DNA of 64,000 nt, taken from NCBI GenBank assembly GCA_041655765.1, contig JBBAEU010000009.1, positions 1 to 64,000 on the forward strand, given 5' to 3'. Source of the stretch: Brumimicrobium sp041655765. Its GTDB lineage: Bacteria > Bacteroidota > Bacteroidia > Flavobacteriales_D > Crocinitomicaceae. The notes below the pieces were generated by a model. The model saw only the letters and a program-made list of their open reading frames with translations. It was not told where the DNA came from and made no database searches. The first letter of the stretch is position 1. Each line of letters starts with the position of its first letter. Shown piece after piece: positions 9,193 to 17,111 of the stretch. The translations under genes and the position numbers were made by a program.

Positions 9193-9825
9193 TTATTTAG
9201 ATAGTTCAAAGTATTCATTTGTTACTCTCTTCCCTTGTCCATTTACAGTAAATCCAGAACCAGAATTACCTTTAGACAAGTACCTGTAACCTTCCTCTAT
9301 TTCCATTTTTAGGAGACTCTTTTTTGATTCTGTAATGATAAAAGTTCCTGAAATTTCTCCTTTTGGTATCTCATATTCGTCAGAACCTTCCTTTATTTTA
9401 GTAATATTTAGGATAATTCTTTCATTTTTCTTGAAATCTCCTGTTCCTTTTCCAGAAAGAAAGTCCCACGTTCCAGATTGTGTGATATAGTATGTCTCAA
9501 TACTATTACCATCCACAACTTGATAATCAAGGATTCTTTCCCATGTTCCTTCTTTCTTGATAGAAAGACGAGCATCTTTCACGGTACCTTGAAGGGTGTG
9601 AACAGTGCCATCTATATCTATGTGTTTATAGGTATAGTTTTTTCCTCTCCACTCTTCAATTTCTGTTTCAGAGCTTTCGTTAAGATAATCTTGGCTTTTA
9701 TACTCAACAGCATAATAGTCAACATTCCAATCGCCACTTATTTTACCTTTTGTCGTTTTACTACAAGAAGAAAGCAGACCACCAGCCATTAGACTAATAA
9801 AGGTAAGCATCACAAGTTTTTTCAT
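9193..9825 (-). CDS. Lipoprotein of unknown function, paralogue of its neighbour
   Basis: The 210-residue protein has a signal peptide and lipobox (MKKLVMLTFISLMAGGLLSSC). It is the first gene of a two-gene leftward unit; its paralogue starts 13 bases after the stop. Shared motifs are TTKGKISGDW, KEGTWERIL and GTWDFLSG followed by FKKNERI. The predicted fold is mostly beta strand, lipocalin-like at best. No catalytic motif or transport signature is visible. The nitrite-reductase operon diverges from it across 360 bases, which alone does not prove a shared role. Confidence 0.75.
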   Translation of the reverse strand: MKKLVMLTFISLMAGGLLSSCSKTTKGKISGDWNVDYYAVEYKSQDYLNESSETEIEEWRGKNYTYKHIDIDGTVHTLQGTVKDARLSIKKEGTWERILDYQVVDGNSIETYYITQSGTWDFLSGKGTGDFKKNERIILNITKIKEGSDEYEIPKGEISGTFIITESKKSLLKMEIEEGYRYLSKGNSGSGFTVNGQGKRVTNEYFELSK

Positions 9826-10185
9826 GTTTGATTTGTTTTAAATTCATAGATTATAGTGAAACCTTTTTTCACAAACCATGCAATATTATAAAATATTAAT
9901 ATATTCAAAGACTTCTGACTCTTTTTTAAATTTCAGAGCAAGCAATAATAAATAACGTTTTTTGTCTTATTTTATCTTCAGTTTCACTTACAAATTGTCT
10001 GTATAAAAACATTGCACATAGCGTATTGACGAAGTCAATCATAAATAAAAAGCAAAAGCCATCATGAAAAAAACTAACTTTAGTCATAAGTTTTTCAAAA
10101 TTAAGTCTTAAAACGTATAATTATTTATATTTTTGGTTTTTTAATTAAAAATTAAACAGATAAAAATTCACTAAAAAACTAAATT
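9826..10185. other. Divergent intergenic region between a lipoprotein gene and nirK
   Basis: This is 360 AT-rich bases with no convincing gene. It contains a perfect 15-base palindrome (10025-10039) and a -7-like TATTTTTG (10128-10135) about 50 bases before nirK, without a good TTG at the expected spacing. A 15-codon open frame at 10064 is too short to credit. Around 9885-9905 there is a very AT-rich inverted repeat (AATATT on both sides). Confidence 0.7.
10025..10039. promoter_or_regulatory. Candidate operator upstream of nirK (Crp/Fnr-like palindrome)
   Basis: ATTGAC-GAA-GTCAAT is a perfect inverted repeat. The half-sites match the TTGAC/GTCAA words of DNR/FNR-type regulators of denitrification genes, but the spacer is 3 rather than the usual 4 bases. 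The centre lies about 154 bases before the nirK start. The link to a regulator is inference. Confidence 0.4.
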
Positions 10186-11634
10186 ATGAAAAAGATAAAT
10201 CTCTTTTCCTTATTAATTTTTTCGATGGTTCTTTTTTCTTGTGGAGGAGAAGAAAAGCCAAGTAAAGTAAAACCTGAGTACATCGAAGTGGTTTCCGAGC
10301 GTAAAGCTGTTATGACTGCTCCGCCATACGTTCCTGAACCAACAGGCAACAGAAAACCAACGAAATTGATTGTTGATATGGAAATTCTGGAATATGTTGA
10401 TGAAATTGCCCCTGGTGTAGAATATACATTTTGGACATTCGGAGGAACTGTTCCGGGGAGTTTTATTAGAGCCAAAGTTGGCGATGAGATAGAATTTCAT
10501 CTGAAAAATCACCCTGATAATCAATTGCCACACAACATCGACCTTCATGCAGTGAATGGACCGGGCGGTGGAGCCGTATCTTCATTTGTTGCGCCAGGTA
10601 GAGAAATTGTGTTTTCTTTTAAAACATTAAACCCAGGATTATATGTTTATCACTGTGCAACTGCTCCAGTTGGGATGCACATTGGAAACGGGATGTATGG
10701 ATTGATTTTGATTGAACCAGAAGAGGGGTTACCTCCTGTTGATAGAGAATATTATGTGATGCAAGGTGATTTCTATACTACTGGCGAGTATGGAGAGCCT
10801 GGAAGTCATGTTTTTGACATGCAGAAAGCAATGGATGAGATTCCTGATTATGTATTGTTTAACGGAAAAGTTGGCGCTTTAATGGGAGAGAGCTCTTTGA
10901 AAGCAGAAGTCGGAGAAACTGTTAGGTTATATTTAGGAAATGGTGGTCCAAACTTGGTTTCTTCCTTCCATATTATTGGAGAAATAATGGATAGGGTTTA
11001 CGAAGGAGGTGCATCTTTTATTAATACAAATGTGCAAACAACTTTAATTCCAGCGGGAGGAGCTGCAATTGCTGAGTTTAAAGTTGATGCGCCAGGAGAA
11101 TATCTCTTGGTTGACCACTCAATAATGCGTGCGTTTAATAAAGGAGCATTGGCTGCACTGGATGTGACAGGATATGACGACAAAAAAGTTTATACAGGAA
11201 CCATTCAGGAAGGAATTTATCTACCAGAGGGTTCTAGAATACAATTACAGCCGAAAAGACCAGAAGTTGAAATGAAAGAAGAAGTAGCAATCGATGAAAT
11301 GTCATTAGATGAAAAATTGATTGTTGGTGAAAGATTATACGGACAAACTTGTTTTGCTTGTCATCAACCACAAGGACAAGGTATGGAAGGTGCATTTCCT
11401 CCTTTAGCAAAATCAGATTACTTGAATGCGGATGTAGATCGTGCGATTGAAATTACTATGCACGGATTAAGAGGGGAAATTACCGTAAACGGTGTTAAAT
11501 ATAACAGTATGATGCCTGCACAGTCGTTAAATGATGAAGAAATCGCAGCCGTATTAACCTATATATATAAAAATTGGGGTAATGATGGTCATGAAGTTAC
11601 AACAAAACAAGTTAGTGATATAAGAAGACGTTGA
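10186..11634 (+). CDS. nirK: Copper-containing nitrite reductase with C-terminal cytochrome c domain, lipoprotein
   Basis: The enzyme reduces nitrite to nitric oxide outside the inner membrane. A lipobox (FSC, Cys19) predicts lipid anchoring. Two cupredoxin domains span about 60-330. Type 1 copper ligands fit H116, C157, H165 and M170 (in YHCATAPVGMHIGNGM). Type 2 ligands fit H121, H156 and H311, and catalytic residues fit D119 (PHNIDLH) and H262 (SSFHIIGE). A linker leads to a class I cytochrome c domain with CFACH (389-393) and a likely axial Met in SMMPAQ (442/443). Such heme-tethered three-domain forms are known. The next two genes abut it, forming a cassette with a SUMF protein and a copper chaperone. 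At 482 residues all expected domains are present. Confidence 0.95.
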   Translation: MKKINLFSLLIFSMVLFSCGGEEKPSKVKPEYIEVVSERKAVMTAPPYVPEPTGNRKPTKLIVDMEILEYVDEIAPGVEYTFWTFGGTVPGSFIRAKVGDEIEFHLKNHPDNQLPHNIDLHAVNGPGGGAVSSFVAPGREIVFSFKTLNPGLYVYHCATAPVGMHIGNGMYGLILIEPEEGLPPVDREYYVMQGDFYTTGEYGEPGSHVFDMQKAMDEIPDYVLFNGKVGALMGESSLKAEVGETVRLYLGNGGPNLVSSFHIIGEIMDRVYEGGASFINTNVQTTLIPAGGAAIAEFKVDAPGEYLLVDHSIMRAFNKGALAALDVTGYDDKKVYTGTIQEGIYLPEGSRIQLQPKRPEVEMKEEVAIDEMSLDEKLIVGERLYGQTCFACHQPQGQGMEGAFPPLAKSDYLNADVDRAIEITMHGLRGEITVNGVKYNSMMPAQSLNDEEIAAVLTYIYKNWGNDGHEVTTKQVSDIRRR

Positions 11635-12404
11635 TACAGATAAAAAAAATAGTATTTCTATTTGGAGCCTTTTTCTTTCTTCTGACTAGCTTTGGTCAGG
11701 AGGAAGGAATGGCTTTGGTTAAGGGAGGAACATATACACCTTTGTATGGAGGAGATTCTATTTCGATAACCATTCCTTCGTTTTATATGGATATATACCC
11801 TGTAACAAACGCAGAATACATTGAATTTCTTAAAGAAAACCCAAAGTGGAGAAAGTCAAAAATTATCAGATTGTTTGCCGACGAACACTATCTGAGTCAT
11901 TTTCAAGATGATTTGACTTTAAAACCTAATGAAGGAATGCGAGATGCTGTTACAAGCGTATCGTGGCACGCTGCTAAGGAATATTGTAAGTGTCAAGGAA
12001 AACGTTTACCTACAATGGATGAATGGGAACTTGCTGCGATGGCGGATGAAACTTCTCCCGATGCAAGGGATAAAAAAGAATTTAATCAATACCTTTTGTC
12101 GTGGTACGAAAAGTCTAAGTTCAAAGGAAAAGAAATCGGGAAAACATATAAAAATTACTGGGGAATCTATGATTTGCATGGATTGGTTTGGGAATGGACA
12201 GCTGATTTCAATAGTGTGCTTCTTTCTCAAGATACACGAAACAGTGCAGAAGGAAATAACAATTTATATTGTGGAGGCGCTGCATATGGTGCAAACGACT
12301 TAAAAAATTATGCGGCTTTTATGCGCTATGCTTTTCGGTCGAGTGTAAGGGGAGATTATTCAATCAAAAACTTAGGATTTAGATGTGCTAAATCCATAAA
12401 ATAA
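11631..12404 (+). CDS. Secreted SUMF1/FGE-fold protein in the nitrite reductase cassette
   Basis: The 257-residue precursor probably starts at a TTG overlapping the nirK stop (TTGA), giving a proper signal peptide (IKKIVFLFGAFFFLLTSFGQ); the first ATG would delete it. The mature part is a formylglycine-generating-enzyme fold: MALVKGGTYTP, PSFYMDIYPVTNAEYIEFL, VSWHAAKEYCKCQGKRLPT, DEWELAAMA, GIYDLHGLVWEWT and LGFRCAKS. Between the GG (CGGAAYGAN) and GFRC blocks, where true FGEs carry their two copper-binding catalytic cysteines, there are none. It is therefore unlikely to make formylglycine. Its position between nirK and a copper chaperone suggests a role in nitrite reductase maturation or interaction. 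Confidence 0.85.
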   Translation: MIQIKKIVFLFGAFFFLLTSFGQEEGMALVKGGTYTPLYGGDSISITIPSFYMDIYPVTNAEYIEFLKENPKWRKSKIIRLFADEHYLSHFQDDLTLKPNEGMRDAVTSVSWHAAKEYCKCQGKRLPTMDEWELAAMADETSPDARDKKEFNQYLLSWYEKSKFKGKEIGKTYKNYWGIYDLHGLVWEWTADFNSVLLSQDTRNSAEGNNNLYCGGAAYGANDLKNYAAFMRYAFRSSVRGDYSIKNLGFRCAKSIK

Positions 12405-13028
12405 ATGGGCATGAAAAAACTTCTATTTCTCTTTTCATTAGTTGGTATTATTACATTAGTCGGGTGCAAATTCGATACGTCAAAAAACGAAAAAGAACCT
12501 GAAACAGTTAAAAGAGAATTTGTTGGTGAGCTGCCAGAACTTTCTATTTATAATCTGCCTTCTGATTGGACAAATCAAGATGGAGAAAACATTCAATTGG
12601 AAGATTTAAGGGGCGACATTATCGTTGCCGTAATGATTTACACCTCTTGTCAGGCTGCGTGCCCACGATTGATTGCTGATATGCGATTAATACATAACGG
12701 ACTTAGTAAGGAAGCACAGCAACAAACAAAGTTTGTCTATGTGAGCATCGACCCAGAAGTTGATACACCTGAAAAGATGAAAGAATTTGCCATAGAAAAT
12801 GAAATGGACAATGACCGTTGGGTATTCCTTAGAGGTACGGAAGATGATACACGTACATTTGCTTCCGTTTTAGGAACAATGAGCTATCAACGGATTTCTC
12901 CAATCGACTTTTCTCATTCTAATATCATCAGTGTTTTCGACCAGAATGGTGTTTTGTATCACCAAAGAGAAGGTTTAGAACAAGATGGAACTTCTATCAT
13001 TGAAGCTGTAGAAGAACTCTCTTTGTAA
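12405..13028 (+). CDS. SCO1/SenC-type copper chaperone lipoprotein
   Basis: The 207-residue protein has a lipobox at Cys21 (ITLVGC) and a thioredoxin-like SCO domain. The copper-binding CxxxC is C82-C86 (SCQAACP) and the distal histidine is H171 (DFSHSN). SCO proteins deliver copper to, or reduce copper sites in, cytochrome oxidase and other copper enzymes. Starting directly after the preceding stop and placed in a nirK cassette, it most likely helps load the nitrite reductase. The gene could also start at the second ATG (12411). Its stop abuts that of a convergent gene with no bases between. Confidence 0.92.
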   Translation: MGMKKLLFLFSLVGIITLVGCKFDTSKNEKEPETVKREFVGELPELSIYNLPSDWTNQDGENIQLEDLRGDIIVAVMIYTSCQAACPRLIADMRLIHNGLSKEAQQQTKFVYVSIDPEVDTPEKMKEFAIENEMDNDRWVFLRGTEDDTRTFASVLGTMSYQRISPIDFSHSNIISVFDQNGVLYHQREGLEQDGTSIIEAVEELSL

Positions 13029-13682
13029 TTAAAAACGATAACCAAGTGTTAATTGGCCGTAGATGTTTTTATATTTTGGATTGTTTGTTGTTCCATCACC
13101 ATTATTGTCTAAGAAATCTAGTCCAACACGAGGAGAAACATAAACCTTTGAAAAAACGAAGTCTAAACCAGCGTGAAGTCCGACAGTAAACTTCCTAATC
13201 GTAAAATTGTCTTTATCAAATTCCTCTTTTGCTTCGTTATTAAAATCACCAATCTCTAATTTGGTAGATTGACTGATAAGAAAACTAAATTGTGGACCAG
13301 CCACGATATTCAACCACTTCGCTGGCCGAAGAGCCAATAAAACTGGTAAATCTACATAATTAGAAGTATGGGTAGCTTTATAGTCAAGACCTAAGAATTG
13401 CCCTTTTGACTCAAATCCTTTTTGGTTAAAAGCAATTTCGGGTTGTAGCGCAAGAAGAGGAGCCAAAGGCATTGAAACCCATGCTCCGACAGTAAATCCA
13501 AACTTGCCGTCTGCCACAAAGTTCTCCGCTTTTTCATCATAAATTCCAGCATAATTTGCACCAGCTTTTATTCCAAATCCAAACTTCATTCGTTGATCAT
13601 CTAATCCCTGTCCAATAGCTATTGAAACAGATAATAGAACCATAATTCCACTTAAAATTGTTGATTTAATAGTTTTTTTCAT
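13029..13682 (-). CDS. Outer-membrane beta-barrel protein (PorT-like family)
   Basis: The 217-residue precursor has a signal peptide ending SIAIGQ. Alternating strands typical of small outer-membrane barrels follow: FGFGIKAGANYAG, KFGFTVGAWVSMPL, LLALQPEIAFNQKG, YVDLPVLLALRPA and a terminal GQLTLGYRF. The pattern GxKxGxNxA, LQPEIxFxQKG and Y+xLPxLxxxxP is that of the Bacteroidota outer-membrane beta-barrel (OMP_b-brl_2) family. PorT of type IX secretion is a distant member, but nothing specific ties this copy to secretion. It is convergent with the SCO gene, the two stops touching. Confidence 0.85.
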   Translation of the reverse strand: MKKTIKSTILSGIMVLLSVSIAIGQGLDDQRMKFGFGIKAGANYAGIYDEKAENFVADGKFGFTVGAWVSMPLAPLLALQPEIAFNQKGFESKGQFLGLDYKATHTSNYVDLPVLLALRPAKWLNIVAGPQFSFLISQSTKLEIGDFNNEAKEEFDKDNFTIRKFTVGLHAGLDFVFSKVYVSPRVGLDFLDNNGDGTTNNPKYKNIYGQLTLGYRF

Positions 13683-13752
13683 AACTCTTTATTTATTACA
13701 TACTTACTTTTAACGAATCAATATATCGATTAGTATATTTAATTACAAATAA

Positions 13753-15423
13753 CTAATCTTTAGCTAATAGATTTAAAAATTTTTCAGTTATCATATACGT
13801 TGGTTTTACACCCGTAAGTCCCAATCCACCAGAAGCCAAAGAACTACCACTTTTTAATGGATTGTCCGAAGCGTAATATGCATAGCGAAGTATAACATCT
13901 GGAGAAATACTTTTTCGGATTTTAGAAGCTGCTTGAATGGCTTTTTGATAATGTGCCCCCTCCATTTCCAAACCGATTACATTCCACGTAGATTTTTTGA
14001 AATAAGTTAGTACTTCTTTGTTTTGTAAAGATGTTCCTAAAACGGTAATCATGTGTCCTTCGCAAACTCGAATGTCTTTGTCTATAAAGTCATCGACAGA
14101 AATTGAATTGTGGAAAGGATAATTATCGGTAGTTCCTTCAAAAATATGTGCGTGTGGAATCATAATGTCGCCTTTGTCACCTTCCAAAATCCCCGCTTTC
14201 CCCATGATGGAGATGGATTTTACGGTTAATTTTGTGCTTTGCCCGTTGTTTTTGTAGGGTTTTAGAAGTTCATCCATGGCCTCAAATGCTTGCTCACCAA
14301 AAGCATAATCCATTACAATTAAGATACAATTTCTGGTTTTATCAGAAAGAGACAAATAACTGTTTTTTAATGATATTTTTGACAAATCAAATATTTGGAC
14401 ATTGATGTTTGCACCCGAAGTGTCTTCCATGTATGTCATTCCATTTTTCTCCGCCAATTTTTTAATACGCTGACGTTCTTTTTCATTTTGTTCATCACTC
14501 AATAATTCAAAAACCTCTAATTTGTTGAGTTTTTCTTTTCCTTTGGAAAAAACCTGATTTGCAAAAAGATAATTCATTACACTGTGCATGTTAGCACTGA
14601 TAATATGTATTGGTCGCTCCAACAGATTTTTTTTAGCCAATTCTTGTTTGATGTTATTTGCCCATCTTTCACCATGAATATGATGACCTGTGCGTTCTTG
14701 TAAAATTGGACTAAATAAAATAGTGCGTTTATCATCATCCAAAACCTCTTTGATTGCCAACTTTCCTATCCAATAAATTACCTTTAAAAAACGATTTGGA
14801 TGTTCTTTAGTATTAAGTTTTGCCATGGTATCCATAATTTCTTCAAAAGTTCTACCAAGAATATTCCCAATGTGGAAAACGGCAATTTCTAATTCATCAT
14901 CTTCGATTTTATCTTTGCATACAATAGTAGAGAACTTATTCCATTCGCCACTTAAAGCCCCGTCATTACTAATAATCACACGGCTTGCAATTTTATTAGA
15001 TTCGATAAATAAAAAAGTAAGATGTGTTAAGATGTCTAAAATATCTGAACGACCTCGGGTAATTTCAATATTCATTTGGTCGTCATCTATTCGATAGCAA
15101 TTTCTTCGCCTTTTAGGAGGAATAATGGGTTTTAATTTTGATAAACCATATCCTTCATCTGCTGTAAGATTTATTGTTTTACATTCTTCAATCCCAATCG
15201 GCAAACGGTCTAAAACATAAACAAGACCATTTAACTCTACCTTCTCTTCTCCCATAGAGCCATAAATTTCTGGCTCCAATTCTAGTAAAGCATCCCGCAA
15301 CGTTTTTCCCGACATTCCCATGGGTTTGTAATACCCACGGTTGAATAAATGTAAAACTGTAATATAAATCCTGTGAATTGCGTGTGTTGCTTGTTGTGCT
15401 TTTGTTCTCTTCTCTCTTGACAT
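13753..15423 (-). CDS. Conserved protein with nucleoside-phosphorylase-like motifs
   Basis: The 556-residue cytoplasmic protein has no signal peptide or membrane segment. I believe it belongs to a family conserved in Bacteroidota without assigned function (possibly DUF6909, from memory). The C-terminal third has motifs reminiscent of the purine nucleoside phosphorylase/MTA nucleosidase fold: SIMGKAGILEGDKGDIMIPH (compare G-x-AG-L...GD+-+P) and NVIGLEMEGAHYQKAI (compare the VEMEGAA substrate motif). The middle includes NILGRTFEEIMDTMAKL and HIISANMHSVMNYLF. A nucleotide- or nucleoside-related role is inference. It diverges from asnS across 190 bases holding a perfect palindrome. Confidence 0.7.
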   Translation of the reverse strand: MSREKRTKAQQATHAIHRIYITVLHLFNRGYYKPMGMSGKTLRDALLELEPEIYGSMGEEKVELNGLVYVLDRLPIGIEECKTINLTADEGYGLSKLKPIIPPKRRRNCYRIDDDQMNIEITRGRSDILDILTHLTFLFIESNKIASRVIISNDGALSGEWNKFSTIVCKDKIEDDELEIAVFHIGNILGRTFEEIMDTMAKLNTKEHPNRFLKVIYWIGKLAIKEVLDDDKRTILFSPILQERTGHHIHGERWANNIKQELAKKNLLERPIHIISANMHSVMNYLFANQVFSKGKEKLNKLEVFELLSDEQNEKERQRIKKLAEKNGMTYMEDTSGANINVQIFDLSKISLKNSYLSLSDKTRNCILIVMDYAFGEQAFEAMDELLKPYKNNGQSTKLTVKSISIMGKAGILEGDKGDIMIPHAHIFEGTTDNYPFHNSISVDDFIDKDIRVCEGHMITVLGTSLQNKEVLTYFKKSTWNVIGLEMEGAHYQKAIQAASKIRKSISPDVILRYAYYASDNPLKSGSSLASGGLGLTGVKPTYMITEKFLNLLAKD

Positions 15424-15540
15424 TAGTTTTAATTTCTCTTCAGTACATATAAACGTGTTTAAATGGACATAAGTTTCATTATTATTAGTATTCTATCTTA
15501 AATCTTTATTAAAACTCTATTTTTATTCTATTTTTGTAGA

Positions 15541-15560
15541 TGGACATTTTAGAATGTCCA
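15541..15560. promoter_or_regulatory. Perfect 20-base palindrome upstream of asnS
   Basis: TGGACATT-N4-AATGTCCA is an exact inverted repeat with a 4-base centre. It begins 4 bases after a -7-like TATTTTTG (15529-15536), so it would overlap or directly follow the asnS transcription start. A third copy of the half-site (TGGACAT) lies at 15464-15470. It could be an operator or a hairpin in the asnS leader. No T-run follows, so it is not a terminator. Confidence 0.5.
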
Positions 15561-15613
15561 AAATTAAGTAAGAATATTTTTAAATTCCAAAAATAATATC
15601 AAAGTAATATGTA

Positions 15614-17053
15614 ATGAAACACATTGAAATTAAGGAGTTGTTGACTTTCTCTCAAATTGGGAAAGAGGTAATTGTTAGAGGTTGGGTGAGGGCTTTTAGA
15701 AGCAATCGTTTTATTCAAATAAATGATGGTTCTACCATTCAAAACATCCAAGCTGTAATCGACTTTGAGTCATTTGACGATGAAGTCTTAAAGAAAATAA
15801 CAACAGCTGCAGCTATTGAGGTAAAAGGAAAAATTGTAGAGTCGCAGGGTAAAGGTCAGGCAGTTGAAATAGCAGTTGATTCATTTGATATAATCGGAGT
15901 TGCAAATCCAGATGATGTTCAAAAAACGGTGCTCCAACCTAAAAAACACAATCTTGAATTTTTACGAGAACAAGCGCATTTGCGCCTTAGGACAAATACA
16001 TTTGGTGCTGTTTTTAGAATTCGACACGGATTAACATTCGCTATTCATAAGTTTTTTAATGATAAGGGCTTTTTTAATCTCCATACACCAATCATAACAT
16101 CTTCCGATGCGGAAGGAGCAGGAGAAATGTTCCATGTAACGAATTTTGATTTAGATAATCTTCCAAAAGATGAAAATGGAAAAGTAGATTACTCCCAAGA
16201 CTTTTTTGAGAGAAAGGTAAACTTAACTGTTTCTGGTCAATTAGAAGCTGAGTTGGGTGCATTGGGCTTGGGCAAAGTCTATACTTTTGGGCCTACTTTT
16301 AGAGCAGAAAACTCAAATACTTCAAGGCACTTGGCTGAGTTTTGGATGATTGAACCAGAAGTAGCATTTGCTGATTTAAAAGACAACATGGATCTTACAG
16401 AAGAATTTTTAAAATATCTGTGTAGCTACATATTGGAAAATTATCCAAAAGATTTAGCATTTCTAAATGATAGAGATGAAAAAGAACAAAAACAAAAACC
16501 ACAAAATGACAGAAATCCGTTGAGTTTAATTGAACGAATGGAATTTGTGGTAAATAATGATTTTAAAAGAATTACTTATACAGAAGCAGTTGAAGTTTTA
16601 CAAAATTCAAAACCATACAAGAAAAAGCAATTTAAATATCCTGTTGAATGGGGAACTGATTTACAATCAGAGCATGAGCGCTATCTCGTAGAAAAAGAGT
16701 TTCATTGTCCTGTAATTATCACCGATTATCCTGCATCATTTAAAGCTTTTTATATGCGAGCAAATGATGATGGGAAGACAGTTGCGGCAATGGATGTTCT
16801 GTTTCCAGGGATTGGTGAAATCGTTGGAGGATCTCAAAGAGAGGAAAGGATAGATGTGTTAAAACAAAAAATGAAAGACTTTAATGTGAGTGAAGACGTA
16901 TTATGGTGGTATTTAGATTCACGAAAATTTGGTACTGTTCCTCATGCTGGATTTGGTTTAGGATTTGAACGAATGGTTATGTTTGTAACAGGAATGACAA
17001 ATATTAGGGACGTAATTCCTTTCCCAAGAACACCAGGAAATGCTGAATTTTAG
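15614..17053 (+). CDS. asnS: Asparaginyl-tRNA synthetase
   Basis: The 479-residue class IIb aminoacyl-tRNA synthetase charges tRNA-Asn with asparagine. An N-terminal OB fold (VIVRGWVRAFRSNRFIQINDG) binds the anticodon. The catalytic core carries motif 2 (FGPTFRAENSNTSRHLAEFWM) and motif 3 (GFGLGFERMVMFVTG), and the protein ends RDVIPFPRTPGNAEF, typical of AsnRS rather than AspRS. Having AsnRS means the cell can charge tRNA-Asn directly. It opens a rightward gene run; rpoN follows 58 bases after the stop. Confidence 0.97.
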   Translation: MKHIEIKELLTFSQIGKEVIVRGWVRAFRSNRFIQINDGSTIQNIQAVIDFESFDDEVLKKITTAAAIEVKGKIVESQGKGQAVEIAVDSFDIIGVANPDDVQKTVLQPKKHNLEFLREQAHLRLRTNTFGAVFRIRHGLTFAIHKFFNDKGFFNLHTPIITSSDAEGAGEMFHVTNFDLDNLPKDENGKVDYSQDFFERKVNLTVSGQLEAELGALGLGKVYTFGPTFRAENSNTSRHLAEFWMIEPEVAFADLKDNMDLTEEFLKYLCSYILENYPKDLAFLNDRDEKEQKQKPQNDRNPLSLIERMEFVVNNDFKRITYTEAVEVLQNSKPYKKKQFKYPVEWGTDLQSEHERYLVEKEFHCPVIITDYPASFKAFYMRANDDGKTVAAMDVLFPGIGEIVGGSQREERIDVLKQKMKDFNVSEDVLWWYLDSRKFGTVPHAGFGLGFERMVMFVTGMTNIRDVIPFPRTPGNAEF

Positions 17054-17111
17054 AAAAATAAACCGTTTTTTAAAAAAATTATATTAAATTAAGTTTTGAA
17101 ATAATCAATTT

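Noticed and set aside
10064..10111. Short open frame (15 codons) in the nirK upstream region
   Set aside because: Too short, no conserved feature and AT-rich chance start; more likely non-coding.
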